Positions 9,471-17,672 of a DNA stretch of 35,659 nucleotides are shown here, piece after piece. This DNA comes from Marinilabiliales bacterium. GTDB lineage: Bacteria; Bacteroidota; Bacteroidia; Bacteroidales; F082. The notes below the pieces were generated by a model. It was not told where the DNA came from and ran no database searches. It worked only from the letters and a program-made list of their open reading frames with translations. The stretch's first letter is position 1. Each line of letters opens with the position of its first letter. The stretch is taken from assembly GCA_002869315.1 (NCBI GenBank), contig PKTD01000034.1:1-35659 (forward strand). The letters run 5' to 3'. A program made the translations under genes and the position numbers.

Positions 9471-10571
9471 TTAAAACTCAAACTTTCTTGCTATAGCCTG
9501 TTTTTTCACTGCTTTGATTATTGCCTGGTCAAGCATATTATCAGTATTATTCTTTCTTTTTTCAGCCACATATTTATCTCGCTGATCAGAAAGTTCCTTA
9601 ATTTGTTTAACTATTTCACTGCGCTTCTGGGATTTTTCCTCTATATATTCGGTTTGCTCCTGAGGGCTCATATTTTGCATTTCCTTAGGCAATTCTTCCT
9701 CATCCAACGACTCTAGTATTTTTTCATTTTCTGTATAAGCATCAACCAAGTCCCAATGAGAATTTCTATAGGAGGCTTTACTTTTTGAACTTATTCTTTT
9801 AATAGCCACACCTTCATTCATAGATAAGGCATTTTTATCCTGCTGTGCTTATCGTGTATAACTATCCTTTCCCAAATCTCCATAGGCAATATATGTTGAA
9901 TTTAGTTGATTATTAAGATCAACTATCTTATCGTCGTATGGAGTTTTAATATGAACATATTGCTCATCCTGATCAATATTCATATAGTTCCCACCTCCAA
10001 TATAGGCTCCATCTTTCCAAAAAGTTTGTTCACCCCTTTTAAAATCGCCACAAAAAATTGTATTCACAACTATCTCACGTTCATTTGCCCTCTTGCAGAC
10101 TTCTCTAAAATCTACATTTCCTTGATTGAATGGCTCATTACCAGCAATAAATATCAATTTCAAATCACTTGGGTTTTCATCCCACGACAATGCTTTTAGG
10201 GAGGATTGAATAACTTGTCCGCAATATTCAGAACCTCCATCTGTTTTCAATGAGAACAGATTCTCTGATATAATATCAAGATCACTGGTAAAAGGACAAA
10301 CTAGTCTTATATACCCTTCCCGCATAGATAAGTTATCATTTCCATATTCATACAATGCAATTTCGAGTTTGGCAGTCTCCCCCTCATACTTTGCCTCAGC
10401 CATTTCGTTAACTATATTCCATAGTTGTGATTTTGCCTGATCAATAAGGCCATCCATACTATTAGAGGTGTCGAGCAAGAGAGCAACTTTAATAGTGCTA
10501 CTTGATGGGTTTTGAAAAGAAAATAATGGGATTAAAATTAATAAGACGGAAAGCAGTTTTATATTTTTCAT
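9471..10571 (-). pseudogene. VWA-domain protein split by an in-frame TAA
   Basis: A single frame of 367 codons from the ATG at 10571 to the TAA at 9471-9473, interrupted by a TAA at 9849-9851. The first part (240 residues) has a signal peptide and a von Willebrand A domain with the MIDAS motif DTSNS (residues 34-38), then TDGGSEYCG and LIFIAGNEPF. The second part continues in the same frame: AQQDKNALSMNEGVAIKR, SHWDLVDAY, then a charged helical stretch (EELPKEMQNMSPQEQTEY, later KQIKELSDQRDKYVAEKR). In Bacteroidota VWA proteins of this kind the two parts form one polypeptide, the second following the same 'TYIAYG' segment. A single substitution (for example CAA or AAA to TAA) would explain the break. 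An ATG at 9821 could in principle restart the second part as a separate 116-residue cytosolic protein. Confidence 0.85.
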
Positions 10572-10606
10572 CTCTACAGTTTTTAAATAATAACCAAACC
10601 ATATGC

Positions 10607-10614
10607 CAAAATTA
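10607..10614 (-). promoter_or_regulatory. -7 box (TAATTTTG on the minus strand) for the VWA gene
   Basis: CAAAATTA on the plus strand matches TAnnTTTG in reverse and lies 35 nt before the ATG at 10571. The promoter appears intact although the gene is interrupted. Confidence 0.45.
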
Positions 10615-10828
10615 TTTTGCTTCCATATACCTTAAGTATTTTAACTAAGAGCAAAATCCAAATTCCATTGTTTTAACTAAGAATTAACAATTATCCGATT
10701 ATTCATGCTAAAATTCACTTTTATTTCACGAGAATTGCATTTTAAAATGTATAAAACCCCTATTTTATCAGCAATTTTCCAAAAAATTAATTTTTAATAT
10801 TTCCTTTGTGAAGAGATTTTAAAATATA

Positions 10829-10842
10829 TGCAAACGATTGCA
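10829..10842. promoter_or_regulatory. Predicted LacI-family operator (TGCAAACGATTGCA)
   Basis: A CG-centred near-palindrome of the type bound by LacI/GalR regulators, 142 nt before the susC-like start. Its CAAACGATTG core recurs at 17552-17561, and a symmetric version (CAAACGTTTG) at 17282-17291, both upstream of the amylase gene. Operator function is inferred from symmetry, recurrence and placement. The regulator gene is not in the window. Confidence 0.5.
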
Positions 10843-10983
10843 ATGTATTATTTTGAGTAAATTCGCGTACAGGGATAGTAAATAAAGAGTTATGGCAATG
10901 ATTTATTCGCTAATCTACTTCAAATTTACTAATTTAGCTGTGAAAACTTAATGCTTTCTTAAAGAAAATTTAAAATTTACAAC

Positions 10984-13962
10984 ATGTTTAAAAAATTTAT
11001 TCTTAAACGACTCCTATCGTCATTAATCATGATTATTGGGATCACTTCAATTAGTGTTGCCCAACAATTAGATGTTAGTGGCACTATTGTAGATGCCAGT
11101 GATGGTTCTCCATTAATTGGAGTTACTGTTATACAAAAGGGTACTACAAACGGATCCATCTCTGATGTAGATGGTAAATACAGTATTTCTGTACAAAGAG
11201 GCGACACTCTTGTTTTTTCATATGTAGGATATGAAGGTCAGGAATTGGTTGCCTTAGCCAATACTTTAAACGTATCTTTATCAGAGTCTTCTGAAATGCT
11301 TGAAGAGGTTCTGATTATAGGATATGGTACACAAAAGAAAACAGATAAAACAGGTGCTGTTGCTAAAGTTGAGGCTTCAGATCTAAATTCTGGTAATTTA
11401 AGTGACCCCATACAAGGACTGCAAGGTAAGGCTGCAGGTGTTTCCATTACCAAGAAAGGTGGTGACCCAAATGCTGGATTTACCGTAAGGGTTCGTGGTT
11501 CATCTGGATATGCTGCTTCTTCAGATCCTCTTTATGTTATTGATGGAATACCAGGAGCAGATCCAACTATGATATCTGCTGAGGATATTGAAAGTTATAA
11601 CATTTTGAAAGATGCAGCCTCTACAGCGATATATGGATCACGTGGTGCTAATGGAGTAATAATTATTACTACTAAAAAAGGAAGTGAATCGGATAAGAAA
11701 GGCTTAGCAGTAGGTAAAGTAACTTTTGACACAAAATACTCACTAAGTAAAGTAGACAGACTTGTTGATGTTCTTAATGCTCAGCAAATAAGAGATTACG
11801 CTGTGCAGTATAATAAAGAGTTTATTGATGGAGGTGCAAATACCAACTGGCAGGATGAAATATACCGCACTGGTAGCACTTTTGAGAAATCCTTGAGTTT
11901 TTCTGGAAGTTCTGACAAAAGTTTTTATAGAGCATCCATAACTCATAATGATTGGGTTGGAGTTATGCAGGGTACTTCTAAAGAAAGAACCACTGCTAAA
12001 ATTAATCTTACGCACAAAGGCATTAACGACAGATTAACTTTAAGTGCTAATATGGCGGTAGCCTTCGAAAATAATGATTACGAAAATTACAGCGGCAATA
12101 ATAAAGATGATATAGTTTATCAGGCATTAACAAGAAACCCAACTGATCCTGTTTATGATGCTGATGGTAATTTTGATAAAACACAAAGGGTATTTAATTA
12201 TGAGAACCCATTGGCAGTTATCGATATGGTAACTAATGTTAGGGATGCGAAAAGATATCTTGGTAGTTTAAAAGCCGACTTATTAATTGCTGAAGGACTT
12301 AATTTCACTAATACAGTTAGTTATATTAGGAATGATCAGGAATTTACATATTTCAGACCAAAAGGAGTTTTTGCTTCTGCAGACAATGGTTTTGGAAGAC
12401 GCAGTTATGACAATTACCAGGATAAACAATTTGAGTCCTATCTCACATATGTTAAAACATTTAATGCAGTTCATAATATAAACTTAATGGGTGGTTACTC
12501 ATGGAGAGAAGCTAGTTATGACGGTTTATATTCACAAGCTCAAAATCCACAATCACCTTATATCGGCGCAAACGACCTTAGAACATTTTCTGAAGTAGTA
12601 TATGGCGATGTTGGATCTTATAAAAGCAGTGAAACCTTAATTGGTTTCTTTGCAAGGGGTCAGTATAACTTCAATAACAAATATTATTTTACTGCAAGTA
12701 TTCGTAGAGATGGTTCTTCAAAATTTGGAATTAATAATAAATGGGGATGGTTCCCAACTGCATCTGCAGGATGGAATATTAATAAAGATTTCATGCAGGA
12801 TGTTTCATGGCTTGATCAACTTAAGTTAAGAGCCAGTTATGGTATCTCCGGTAACCAGGCATTTGGAGCTGGATACAGTCAGGTAAGTTACCGTCCAACC
12901 GGATTGGCTACAAATCCTGAAACAGGTCAGCAGGTAGTTACTTTTGAACCTGCAAGAAATAATAATCCCGACTTAAAATGGGAAAGAACTGCAGAAACAA
13001 ATATCGGTATCGACTTTGCTGTATTAAACAGTAAATTAAGTGGTACTGTTGAGGTGTATCAGAAACATACTACTGATATGTTATATCCTAAACCTGTTGC
13101 AATTGAGGGAGGTAATGTTTCAAACAGAACCTTCGACAATGCAGGAGAATTGCTTAATAAAGGTGTTGAACTTTATCTACAGGCTTATGTTGTGAATAAA
13201 TCTAATATCACATATAATACATCATTAACTGTTGCAAGAAACAAATCAAAATGGATTAACCTCTTTAATCCTGATGAAAGCAATGAAGATGGCGGTTATG
13301 AAAACAATGGATACCTAAGTGGTAGAGGTGCTGTTGGTGATGCTTTCTATATTATTCGTAATCAGGAAGGTCATGAAGTAAGTGAATTCTACTTACCTGA
13401 AATAGTTGATATTATTGATGGCGAATTTATTTTCAAATCAAAAACAGGTGGTTATACTAACCAATTAGCTAATGCACAACGTGTATTTGCTGGTTCTCCA
13501 AACCCTGAAATTGAATTGGGGTGGTCAAATAATTTCACGTTTTATAAAAACTGGACTCTCGACTTTTCACTACGTTCAATGATAGGACATAAGAAATACA
13601 ATGCAACCAAGATGTTTATGGATTCTCCATTCGATCTTCCTGACCTGAATGCTGTTGAAGATGCACTTTCATGGGCTGAACAAGGACGTGTTACTACTGC
13701 AGTTATTGCAACGGAATATCTTGAAGATGCTTCTTTTGTAAAATTAGACTACCTGGCTATTGGATATAATTTCGATACTAAGAAAATCAGTTGGTTGCAT
13801 GGTTTACGACTTTCAGTTGTAGCAAATAACCTCTTCACTATAACCAAATATACTGGTGCAGACCCTGAAATATACTATTCTAACCTGGCTTACGGATGGG
13901 ATCAATACAATGTATATCCTAATACAAGATCCTTTACTTTTGGTTTAAACGCAACATTTTAA
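10984..13962 (+). CDS. susC: SusC-family TonB-dependent outer-membrane receptor (starch/malto-oligosaccharide)
   Basis: A 992-residue outer-membrane transporter that imports oligosaccharides with its SusD partner, powered by TonB. In order: Sec signal (residues 1-27, ending SISVAQ), CarboxypepD_reg-like domain (about 28-115), TonB-box-like segment EEVLIIGYGTQKK, and a plug with the SusC signature DPLYVIDGIPG followed by ILKDAASTAIYGSRGANGV. A long beta barrel ends in the C-terminal aromatic signature FGLNATF, as expected for Bam assembly. It is the first gene of an operon with SusD-like (12-nt gap) and SusE/F-like genes. The starch substrate is inferred from the SusE-like protein and the adjacent GH13 amylase; the receptor alone does not reveal it. 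Confidence 0.95.
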   Translation: MFKKFILKRLLSSLIMIIGITSISVAQQLDVSGTIVDASDGSPLIGVTVIQKGTTNGSISDVDGKYSISVQRGDTLVFSYVGYEGQELVALANTLNVSLSESSEMLEEVLIIGYGTQKKTDKTGAVAKVEASDLNSGNLSDPIQGLQGKAAGVSITKKGGDPNAGFTVRVRGSSGYAASSDPLYVIDGIPGADPTMISAEDIESYNILKDAASTAIYGSRGANGVIIITTKKGSESDKKGLAVGKVTFDTKYSLSKVDRLVDVLNAQQIRDYAVQYNKEFIDGGANTNWQDEIYRTGSTFEKSLSFSGSSDKSFYRASITHNDWVGVMQGTSKERTTAKINLTHKGINDRLTLSANMAVAFENNDYENYSGNNKDDIVYQALTRNPTDPVYDADGNFDKTQRVFNYENPLAVIDMVTNVRDAKRYLGSLKADLLIAEGLNFTNTVSYIRNDQEFTYFRPKGVFASADNGFGRRSYDNYQDKQFESYLTYVKTFNAVHNINLMGGYSWREASYDGLYSQAQNPQSPYIGANDLRTFSEVVYGDVGSYKSSETLIGFFARGQYNFNNKYYFTASIRRDGSSKFGINNKWGWFPTASAGWNINKDFMQDVSWLDQLKLRASYGISGNQAFGAGYSQVSYRPTGLATNPETGQQVVTFEPARNNNPDLKWERTAETNIGIDFAVLNSKLSGTVEVYQKHTTDMLYPKPVAIEGGNVSNRTFDNAGELLNKGVELYLQAYVVNKSNITYNTSLTVARNKSKWINLFNPDESNEDGGYENNGYLSGRGAVGDAFYIIRNQEGHEVSEFYLPEIVDIIDGEFIFKSKTGGYTNQLANAQRVFAGSPNPEIELGWSNNFTFYKNWTLDFSLRSMIGHKKYNATKMFMDSPFDLPDLNAVEDALSWAEQGRVTTAVIATEYLEDASFVKLDYLAIGYNFDTKKISWLHGLRLSVVANNLFTITKYTGADPEIYYSNLAYGWDQYNVYPNTRSFTFGLNATF

Positions 13963-13974
13963 AGATTTACAACA

Positions 13975-15456
13975 ATGAAAAAGATTAATATACTTATTTC
14001 AACTATAATTGTGATCGCTACTTTCTCATGTACCAAACTTGATGAGAAGTATTTCGATCAGATACCGGCAGATCAGTATCCTGAAAATGCCGACCAGGTT
14101 GCAACTCTGAGCGTTAATGCCTATAAGAAGTTACAAAATATGGCTGACGACGGCGGCTGGTGGTTTCTTGCTCAGGAGATAAGCACTGATGAATTAGCAG
14201 GTCCTACACGAGGTGCCGACTGGTATGACGGAGGAAAATGGGTTGATGTGTACACACATTCATGGACAAATGATACAGAAAGTGTAAACAGAATGTGGAG
14301 TTTATTTTTTGATGGAATAAATGAATGTAATCGTACAATACAAACTCTTAGAGCAATCGGAGATAATGAACAAATATTAGCAAAAATTGCAGAACTGGAA
14401 ACATTAAGGTCATTCTTCTACTATCTGTTGATGGATAATTATGGAGATGTTCCTTATGTAACACAAATACTTGATGAAGGAGCATTACCTTCAAAGGTTG
14501 CCAGAGCTGATGTTTATGATAGTATTGTTTCCAATGTAGAAAGCAACCTTAAGTTTCTAAATACTTCCGACTTAAAATATATGGCTACCAGAAATATGGC
14601 TTTTGCTCTATTGGCCAAACTTTATATAAATGCGGAAGTTTATACCGGCACTCCACAATGGGAAAAAGCAGGTCAGTATTGTGATAGTGTAATCGCTGGT
14701 CCTTATTCACTTAGTGGTGATGTTAGTGCTCCTTTTGTTACAAATAATGAAAACAATTCTGAGATAATTTTCTCAATACCTTATGATGAGGATAATTTCC
14801 AGGGATTCAGACTGCATATGAGAACATTACATTATCAAAGTAATTTAACTTATGATATGTCTGTTGGTCCATGGAATGGCTTCGCAGTTGTTCCTGATCA
14901 TTTTGATACTTACGAAGACACTGATAGCCGTAAAGAAGCATATTTCATGTACGGACCTCAGTACGCTTCAACAGGTGAAGAAATAATAGAGAGTGTAACT
15001 GGAGAACCTTTGGTTATTGATCCATACCTCCCTGCACTTTCAATGACTGATGGATTTACTCCTGAACAGATCAGAACAACAGGAGCTAGAATTATTAAAT
15101 ATGAAATTAAAATGGGAGCAAAAGAAAATCTGTCAAACGACTTTCCACTTTTCCGTTTATCCGATTTCTATTTGATGAAAGCAGAAACTGAAATTCGTCT
15201 GGGAAGAAATGGTGACGAATGGGTGAATCCTATCAGATCAAGAGCAGGTGTTGATCCTTATTCCGGATGTACACTAGATCAGCTACTAGAAGAGAGAGGT
15301 AGAGAAATGTTTGTTGAGGGCCATCGCCGTCAGGATCTTATAAGATTCAATAAATGGCAAAATTCATGGTGGGAAAAAGCAGCCCACGGTCCTGAGCGTA
15401 ACACCTTCCCTATTCCTCAATGGGCAATAGATGGAAACCCAAATCTTGGGAATTAA
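13975..15456 (+). CDS. susD: SusD/RagB-family substrate-binding surface lipoprotein
   Basis: A 493-residue outer-membrane lipoprotein that forms the lid of the SusC transporter and captures glycan. The signal peptide ends in a lipobox with Cys19 (ATFSC) followed by TKLDEKYFDQIP, the usual start of SusD proteins. The tetratricopeptide-like scaffold is recognisable from MWSLFFDGINECNRTIQTLR, LRSFFYYLLMDNYGDVPYV and AFALLAKLYINAEVYTGTPQW. The C-terminal SusD signature is ERGREMFVEGHRRQDLIRF. It lies 12 nt after the susC-like gene and is surely co-transcribed. The length is ordinary. Starch specificity is inferred from the neighbours. Confidence 0.95.
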   Translation: MKKINILISTIIVIATFSCTKLDEKYFDQIPADQYPENADQVATLSVNAYKKLQNMADDGGWWFLAQEISTDELAGPTRGADWYDGGKWVDVYTHSWTNDTESVNRMWSLFFDGINECNRTIQTLRAIGDNEQILAKIAELETLRSFFYYLLMDNYGDVPYVTQILDEGALPSKVARADVYDSIVSNVESNLKFLNTSDLKYMATRNMAFALLAKLYINAEVYTGTPQWEKAGQYCDSVIAGPYSLSGDVSAPFVTNNENNSEIIFSIPYDEDNFQGFRLHMRTLHYQSNLTYDMSVGPWNGFAVVPDHFDTYEDTDSRKEAYFMYGPQYASTGEEIIESVTGEPLVIDPYLPALSMTDGFTPEQIRTTGARIIKYEIKMGAKENLSNDFPLFRLSDFYLMKAETEIRLGRNGDEWVNPIRSRAGVDPYSGCTLDQLLEERGREMFVEGHRRQDLIRFNKWQNSWWEKAAHGPERNTFPIPQWAIDGNPNLGN

Positions 15457-15531
15457 TAGCTACTTTTGTAAAAAATACAATAAAATAATTAATAAATAGT
15501 TTAAAACATTAATAATTTAATTTTTAATAGT

Positions 15532-17067
15532 ATGAGAAAACATAATTTTTTTAATCTATCGCTAACAGCATTATTATTAATGCTTGGGTTAGCAGTTACT
15601 TTTACATCATGTAAGAAAGATGATGATCCTGATCCAGACAATCCAGATATCGTTCTTGATGGAACTTATATCAAAGGCGCTGGTACTGCTTTAACTGAGT
15701 ACGACACTAAAGGAATGATGAAAATCACTCGCAATGAGGTTGTTCAGGAAGACAGATCTACTCTAATGGAACTTTATGTTGCAGTTAAAGGTGGAGCAGA
15801 CGGTTTCAACATTATTACTGTTGCAGGTTCTGAAATTACTATCATGGGACCAGGTTCTGATTTCGCAGAAGTAACTGAGCCTGATACTGATGAGCCAAAA
15901 GATGGGTTATGGAGAGGTTCCATAACAGCAACTGACACTAAATTTACAGTTCCTGAAGATGGTCTTTATCATGTTGCTTACGATTCTGAAGTAGGTATTG
16001 TAACTATTGCAAGAGTTAAGTGGGGACTTATTGGTGCAGCTACTGAAGGTGGCTGGGGCGAAAGTACAGAAATCGCTTCATCTGGTTTCGACTTAAACTC
16101 TATGACTTTCAGTGGAACTGATGTTAAATTAGTAAAAGGTGATTTTAAATTCCGTTATAGTAATGGTTGGAAAGTTATCCTTGATCCTGATTTCGACCTT
16201 GGTGATGGAAACACAGGTATCAAAGTAAATTCAAACTTTGGTGGTGCTGTTGACAATTTAGTTCCAGGTGGAGACAATATCGTTAATGATAATCCTGGTT
16301 ATTATACAGTAACTATGGTTTGGACTTTAGGTGAAGGTTATGCTGCTACAGTTGAAAAAACTGGTGATCTTGAGGTTGTTGATTATTCAGCTGTTGATCT
16401 TGGTTTAGTAGGTGACGCTGTTATTGTTGACGGAGAACCTGTAGGTTGGGACGTTACTGTAATGAACCACACTCCTACTGTAGAAGATGAAACTACTTAC
16501 ACATGGACTTTCGAAGGTGTTGAGTTCTCAACTGCCGGTTCATTTAAACTTCGTCAAGGACAAGATTGGAATGGTAAAGTTATTGGATACCCAGACGTAG
16601 TAATGGGTGGTACTGCTGCTAACAATTTTGAAACTAATGGTGATGGTAACTTTGTTCCTACTGTTGATGGTGTTTACGATATTTCCTTCGTAATTGATGC
16701 ATTAACTGAAACTTATACTTTCACTGTAAAAGAAGCAGGTGCTGCTGATCCTGAACTATTTATGTTAGGTGATGGTTGTGCTGCTGGTTGGGATAACACT
16801 GCTGCTCTTGCAATGAACGGTACTGATGGTTTATACACAATTACTGCTGACTTAACTGGAGGTGGTTATGTTAAATTTATCACTACTCTAGGACAATGGG
16901 CTCCAATGTATGGTACTGATGATACAGGTACTTCAACAGGTGGTCCATTAGTATTCAGAGAAACTGAATCAGATCCAGATCCAGCATCTATTCCTGTTGA
17001 CGCAGATGGTAATTATACTATCACTGTTAACACAAATGATATGACTTATACAGTTGTAGCTAATTAA
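15532..17067 (+). CDS. SusE/SusF-like starch-binding outer-membrane lipoprotein
   Basis: A 511-residue surface lipoprotein expected to hold starch or maltodextrins at the cell surface for the SusCD transporter. The lipobox has Cys27 (TFTSC) followed by KKDDDPDPDNPD, an acidic stretch of the kind that directs Bacteroidota lipoproteins to the surface. After an N-terminal domain come three repeats, each opening with a glycine-rich strand and a Trp typical of SusE/SusF binding modules: GLIGAATEGGW (165), LGLVGDAV then VGW (290), and LFMLGDGCAAGW (409). The codons are richer in GGT, GCT and ACT than those of neighbouring genes, suggesting strong expression. It is third in the operon, 75 nt after susD, and is followed by a strong terminator. 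Assignment to SusE rather than SusF is not possible from sequence alone. Confidence 0.88.
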   Translation: MRKHNFFNLSLTALLLMLGLAVTFTSCKKDDDPDPDNPDIVLDGTYIKGAGTALTEYDTKGMMKITRNEVVQEDRSTLMELYVAVKGGADGFNIITVAGSEITIMGPGSDFAEVTEPDTDEPKDGLWRGSITATDTKFTVPEDGLYHVAYDSEVGIVTIARVKWGLIGAATEGGWGESTEIASSGFDLNSMTFSGTDVKLVKGDFKFRYSNGWKVILDPDFDLGDGNTGIKVNSNFGGAVDNLVPGGDNIVNDNPGYYTVTMVWTLGEGYAATVEKTGDLEVVDYSAVDLGLVGDAVIVDGEPVGWDVTVMNHTPTVEDETTYTWTFEGVEFSTAGSFKLRQGQDWNGKVIGYPDVVMGGTAANNFETNGDGNFVPTVDGVYDISFVIDALTETYTFTVKEAGAADPELFMLGDGCAAGWDNTAALAMNGTDGLYTITADLTGGGYVKFITTLGQWAPMYGTDDTGTSTGGPLVFRETESDPDPASIPVDADGNYTITVNTNDMTYTVVAN

Positions 17068-17090
17068 TATTAGTTATTTAACTTTTATAA

Positions 17091-17129
17091 AATGCTGTCT
17101 GTTTTGTTTAAAACAGACAGCATTTTTTT
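17091..17129 (+). terminator. Strong terminator of the susCDE operon
   Basis: A perfect 15-bp stem (17091-17105 with 17110-17124), loop GTTT, followed by a T run. It lies 24 nt after the SusE-like stop and separates the operon from the amylase gene. Confidence 0.92.
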
Positions 17130-17281
17130 ATTTATAATATTACAAGCCTTACATAATTCCTATTACCATTTTCTATTTTACATATACAATTAGACTTGTT
17201 TTTATAGCAAAGCTAGCAATATTAACTAGTTTATCTGTGTTTGTAATTAATTAGCAAAATCCATCTGAAACCCCCAGCATA

Positions 17282-17291
17282 CAAACGTTTG
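17282..17291. promoter_or_regulatory. Predicted LacI-family operator (CAAACGTTTG)
   Basis: A perfect 10-bp CG-centred palindrome in the susE-amylase gap. It shares its core with the sites at 10829-10842 and 17552-17561. Confidence 0.5.
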
Positions 17292-17443
17292 CAAAGAGTT
17301 AATATTAACGCTCGCCAATAGCCTAAAAAGCAATTAATTGATGTTAAATTATTATCAATTAAACTTATTTTGCTTTAAAACAATTAAATTTGATTGATTA
17401 ATAAATGGTAATATAATTTCTTATACAATAATTTTTAGTTCAA

Positions 17444-17451
17444 TAATTTTG
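17444..17451 (+). promoter_or_regulatory. Promoter-like -7 box (TAATTTTG) without a downstream gene
   Basis: An exact TAnnTTTG match, 21 nt before a terminator hairpin and over 200 nt before any gene. If active it would yield a very short RNA of about 50 nt. Confidence 0.35.
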
Positions 17452-17472
17452 GATTACATAATTCTCTATTCT

Positions 17473-17506
17473 AAGCCTTCTCATCTTATATGAGGAGGCT
17501 TTTTTT
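17473..17506 (+). terminator. Isolated terminator hairpin in the amylase leader region
   Basis: Stem AAGCCTTCTCA with TGAGGAGGCTT (one G-U pair), small loop, then seven T. It is not at the end of any gene: it lies about 350 nt past the susE terminator and 167 nt before the amylase start. Confidence 0.75.
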
Positions 17507-17551
17507 AAACTTATGCAAAGCATTTAGATTACTTATCAATGCTGTATTTTT

Positions 17552-17561
17552 CAAACGATTG
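17552..17561. promoter_or_regulatory. Predicted LacI-family operator (CAAACGATTG)
   Basis: Same core as the site before susC, here about 85 nt upstream of the amylase -7 box. Confidence 0.5.
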
Positions 17562-17646
17562 TTAACACACTCCAGAAAGTCCATTTTAATGAGGACAATA
17601 TGACTAATACTTACAGTTGTAAGTGACTACCTATTATTTTATGGGG

Positions 17647-17654
17647 TATATTTG
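17647..17654 (+). promoter_or_regulatory. -7 box (TATATTTG) for the amylase gene
   Basis: An exact TAnnTTTG match ending 18 nt before the ATG at 17673. It indicates a short leader and transcription separate from the sus operon. Confidence 0.55.
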
Positions 17655-17672
17655 TAAATTAATTTTAATATA

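Larger units (their letters stand above)
10572..10983. other. Divergent intergenic region upstream of the susC-like gene
   Basis: A 412-bp AT-rich spacer. It holds the leftward VWA promoter (10607-10614) and a LacI-type palindrome (10829-10842). A near-consensus TAATTTAG at 10930-10937 may be the -7 box of the sus operon (one mismatch). No ORF or RNA gene was seen. Confidence 0.6.
17130..17672. other. Regulatory intergenic region upstream of the amylase gene
   Basis: Over 500 bp without an ORF. It holds two CAAACG(A/T)TTG palindromes (17282-17291 and 17552-17561), a promoter-like TAATTTTG (17444-17451), an isolated terminator hairpin (17473-17506) and the amylase promoter (17647-17654). The order suggests a short transcript or attenuated leader inside the region. 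Confidence 0.6.

Noticed and set aside
9471-9821. Independent 116-residue coiled-coil gene
   Set aside because: It is in the same frame as the VWA gene, separated only by TAA, and its sequence is the usual C-terminal extension of that protein type, so one broken gene is more likely.
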